Translations under genes and position numbers: made by a program
DNA from: Ochotona curzoniae
Taxonomy: Eukaryota > Chordata > Mammalia > Lagomorpha > Ochotonidae
Assembly (NCBI RefSeq): GCF_017591425.1
Contig: NW_024467120.1
Span: 11,925,746-11,989,745, forward strand
DNA length: 64,000 bases
Direction of reading: 5' to 3'
Shown: in pieces, positions 62,785 through 64,000 of the stretch
Position numbering within the stretch: position 1 is the stretch's first letter
How the letters are laid out: every line of letters begins with the position of its first letter
Notes under the pieces: model-generated
Database searches by the model: none
Told to the model about the DNA's origin: nothing
What the model saw: only the letters and a program-made list of their open reading frames with translations

Positions 62785-64000
62785 CTTCAGTCAGCTCGAA
62801 AAGAGCTAGAACTTGTGTAGGGCGAGTTTTGTTGTTGTTCATTTATTTGTTTCACTTTTTAAGCCTCTAGATACTTTTTCCTCCACACCTTATCTTTCCT
62901 TTTCTTGCTCCCCCAGGTGTTTGTATAACTACACACTGTCATATCCAATCCATTCCATTTTCTGGTAGATACTTTTCAGAATCTAGCGTGCGAGCCAGCA
63001 GCAGCACCTGGGGAATACCTTGAAATTCCAAGTGTCCGCCACTGACCTGCCGTCCCAGTCCTGGCCACCCTTGGATAGGCTGAGGTAGAATAAGGGTGCA
63101 GAAGAGGCTGGGATTTGGGGGTTTTAACCAACTACTCAAGCGATGCCTTTTCATGCTTGAGTGTGAGAGCCTTTTAGAGCATTTACCAGGAGACGGTTTT
63201 TAAGCTCCTCTTGTCATTTTGATGAAGTGCAAACATCTCAAAGCCACTCTGCCTTGAATTACAATGTTGCTAAACCCGTATAACAGAAAGCTGCCTTGGG
63301 AACTCTGGAAAGACTATAACCAAGCATGTAGGGTTTGGGGAGGAGAGAAGGGCAGTAGCACACTGCAAAGATGTTTTTGTATTCCCTGTCACCTGCTGGG
63401 AAGTTTATGTTACAACATTATACTCCAAGGGTGCCTGACCATCACAAGTCACAAGCTAGTTAGAGTCAGATTTTTCAAACTACCTTATGGGGAGATGTAT
63501 GCCTCCAATGGAAACGTCGTCTCTTATGACTACGAATAATTGGTGAAGCCAGTGGGAGTTGGCCCTTGCTAAGCATAGAGGCCTTGAAGACCAGGAGGTG
63601 CAGAGATTGGCTGTGGCGTCAGGGACCACCCAGATTTTCCCACTTAGGGCCATAGTTGCTCCATCCCATCAGTATTGGAGGATCCTTGGGTACCTGGCAT
63701 GCTCGGTTGCCCACTTGGAAACTCAAGAGGTGAGGTGGCCATGGGTATTGAATTAGGGCTTTTCAAAAATAAAGAGCATTCCTGAATCAAAGGAAAAACT
63801 GAGGACCCTCCTAGAACAAGAAAAAAAAAAAAAGAACAATACAGCATAATCAGTCAGAATCTACTGTGCATGCATATAACATCTGATATATGCATGTAAC
63901 AACCCTATCACAACCTGCTAATGTTAAAATACTCAGTCTGGAGGTATGTAACCATGTAAGAGAGACAAAAAACCCAAGACTGTATGGAAGGCAGTTTGAA
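62785..64000. other. Intergenic, no gene seen
   Basis: No supported gene, RNA or named repeat up to the window end. An A-run lies at 63821-63834. Confidence 0.55.

Noticed and set aside
63559..63756. Plus-strand frame considered as a possible gag fragment
   Set aside because: No matrix, capsid or zinc-knuckle motif could be read, and its orientation is opposite to the provirus.
39240..64000. Butyrophilin or B30.2 exons expected beyond the histone cluster in human
   Set aside because: No immunoglobulin or SPRY-type coding segment with splice sites was found. Only tRNA genes and mobile elements could be supported.

Overview
This is mammalian nuclear DNA, and most likely lagomorph. The full-length SINEs have a tRNA-like head with A and B boxes, a CT-rich body ending in a pyrimidine stretch and an AATAAA/A-rich tail. 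They match my memory of the lagomorph C-repeat (CSINE) family. Their sharp head consensus and the L1 3' ends suggest a pika (Ochotona) more than a rabbit, but that last step is inference.

The left 39 kb is part of the major replication-dependent histone cluster (the HIST1 locus, human 6p22.2). In order it holds H1.3-like (-), H4 (+), H4 (-), H3.1 (-), H2B (+, with a one-base frameshift near its 3' end), H3.1 (-), H2A type 1 (-), H2B (+) and H4 (-). All genes are intronless. Each is followed 28-50 bases after its stop (or ancestral stop) by the histone mRNA stem-loop and then a purine-rich, U7-complementary histone downstream element (HDE). Each except the second H2B also has a clear TATA box, with CCAAT boxes, octamers (H2A/H2B), H4 subtype elements or an H1 box as appropriate. 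Order and orientation agree with my recollection of the human segment H1-3, H4C6, H4C7, H3C7, H2BC9, H3C8, H2BC10, H4C8. Within each family the copies are almost identical, including third codon positions and sometimes the 3' flank, which points to recent gene conversion. A tenth histone-type stem-loop at 21675 lies behind what looks like the decayed end of another H2B.

From 39 to 63 kb the window carries a tRNA gene cluster: initiator Met (+), Arg-TCG (+), Ser-GCT (-), two Gln-TTG (-), Ser-TGA (-), initiator Met (-), Gly-GCC (-) and a second Arg-TCG (+). Clustering of tRNA genes beside the histone genes is also seen in human.

Between about 55.6 and 61.4 kb lies an old, broken gammaretrovirus-like provirus on the minus strand (reverse transcriptase, RNase H, integrase, Env surface and transmembrane parts). 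It is interrupted by an LTR in the opposite orientation and by a SINE. Other mobile DNA includes at least seventeen SINE copies of several ages, two L1 3' ends with target-site duplications, and isolated LTR-like blocks at 17.5, 23.4 and 42.4 kb. I saw no butyrophilin or other multi-exon protein gene. The remaining intergenic DNA is AT-rich and without recognisable genes.
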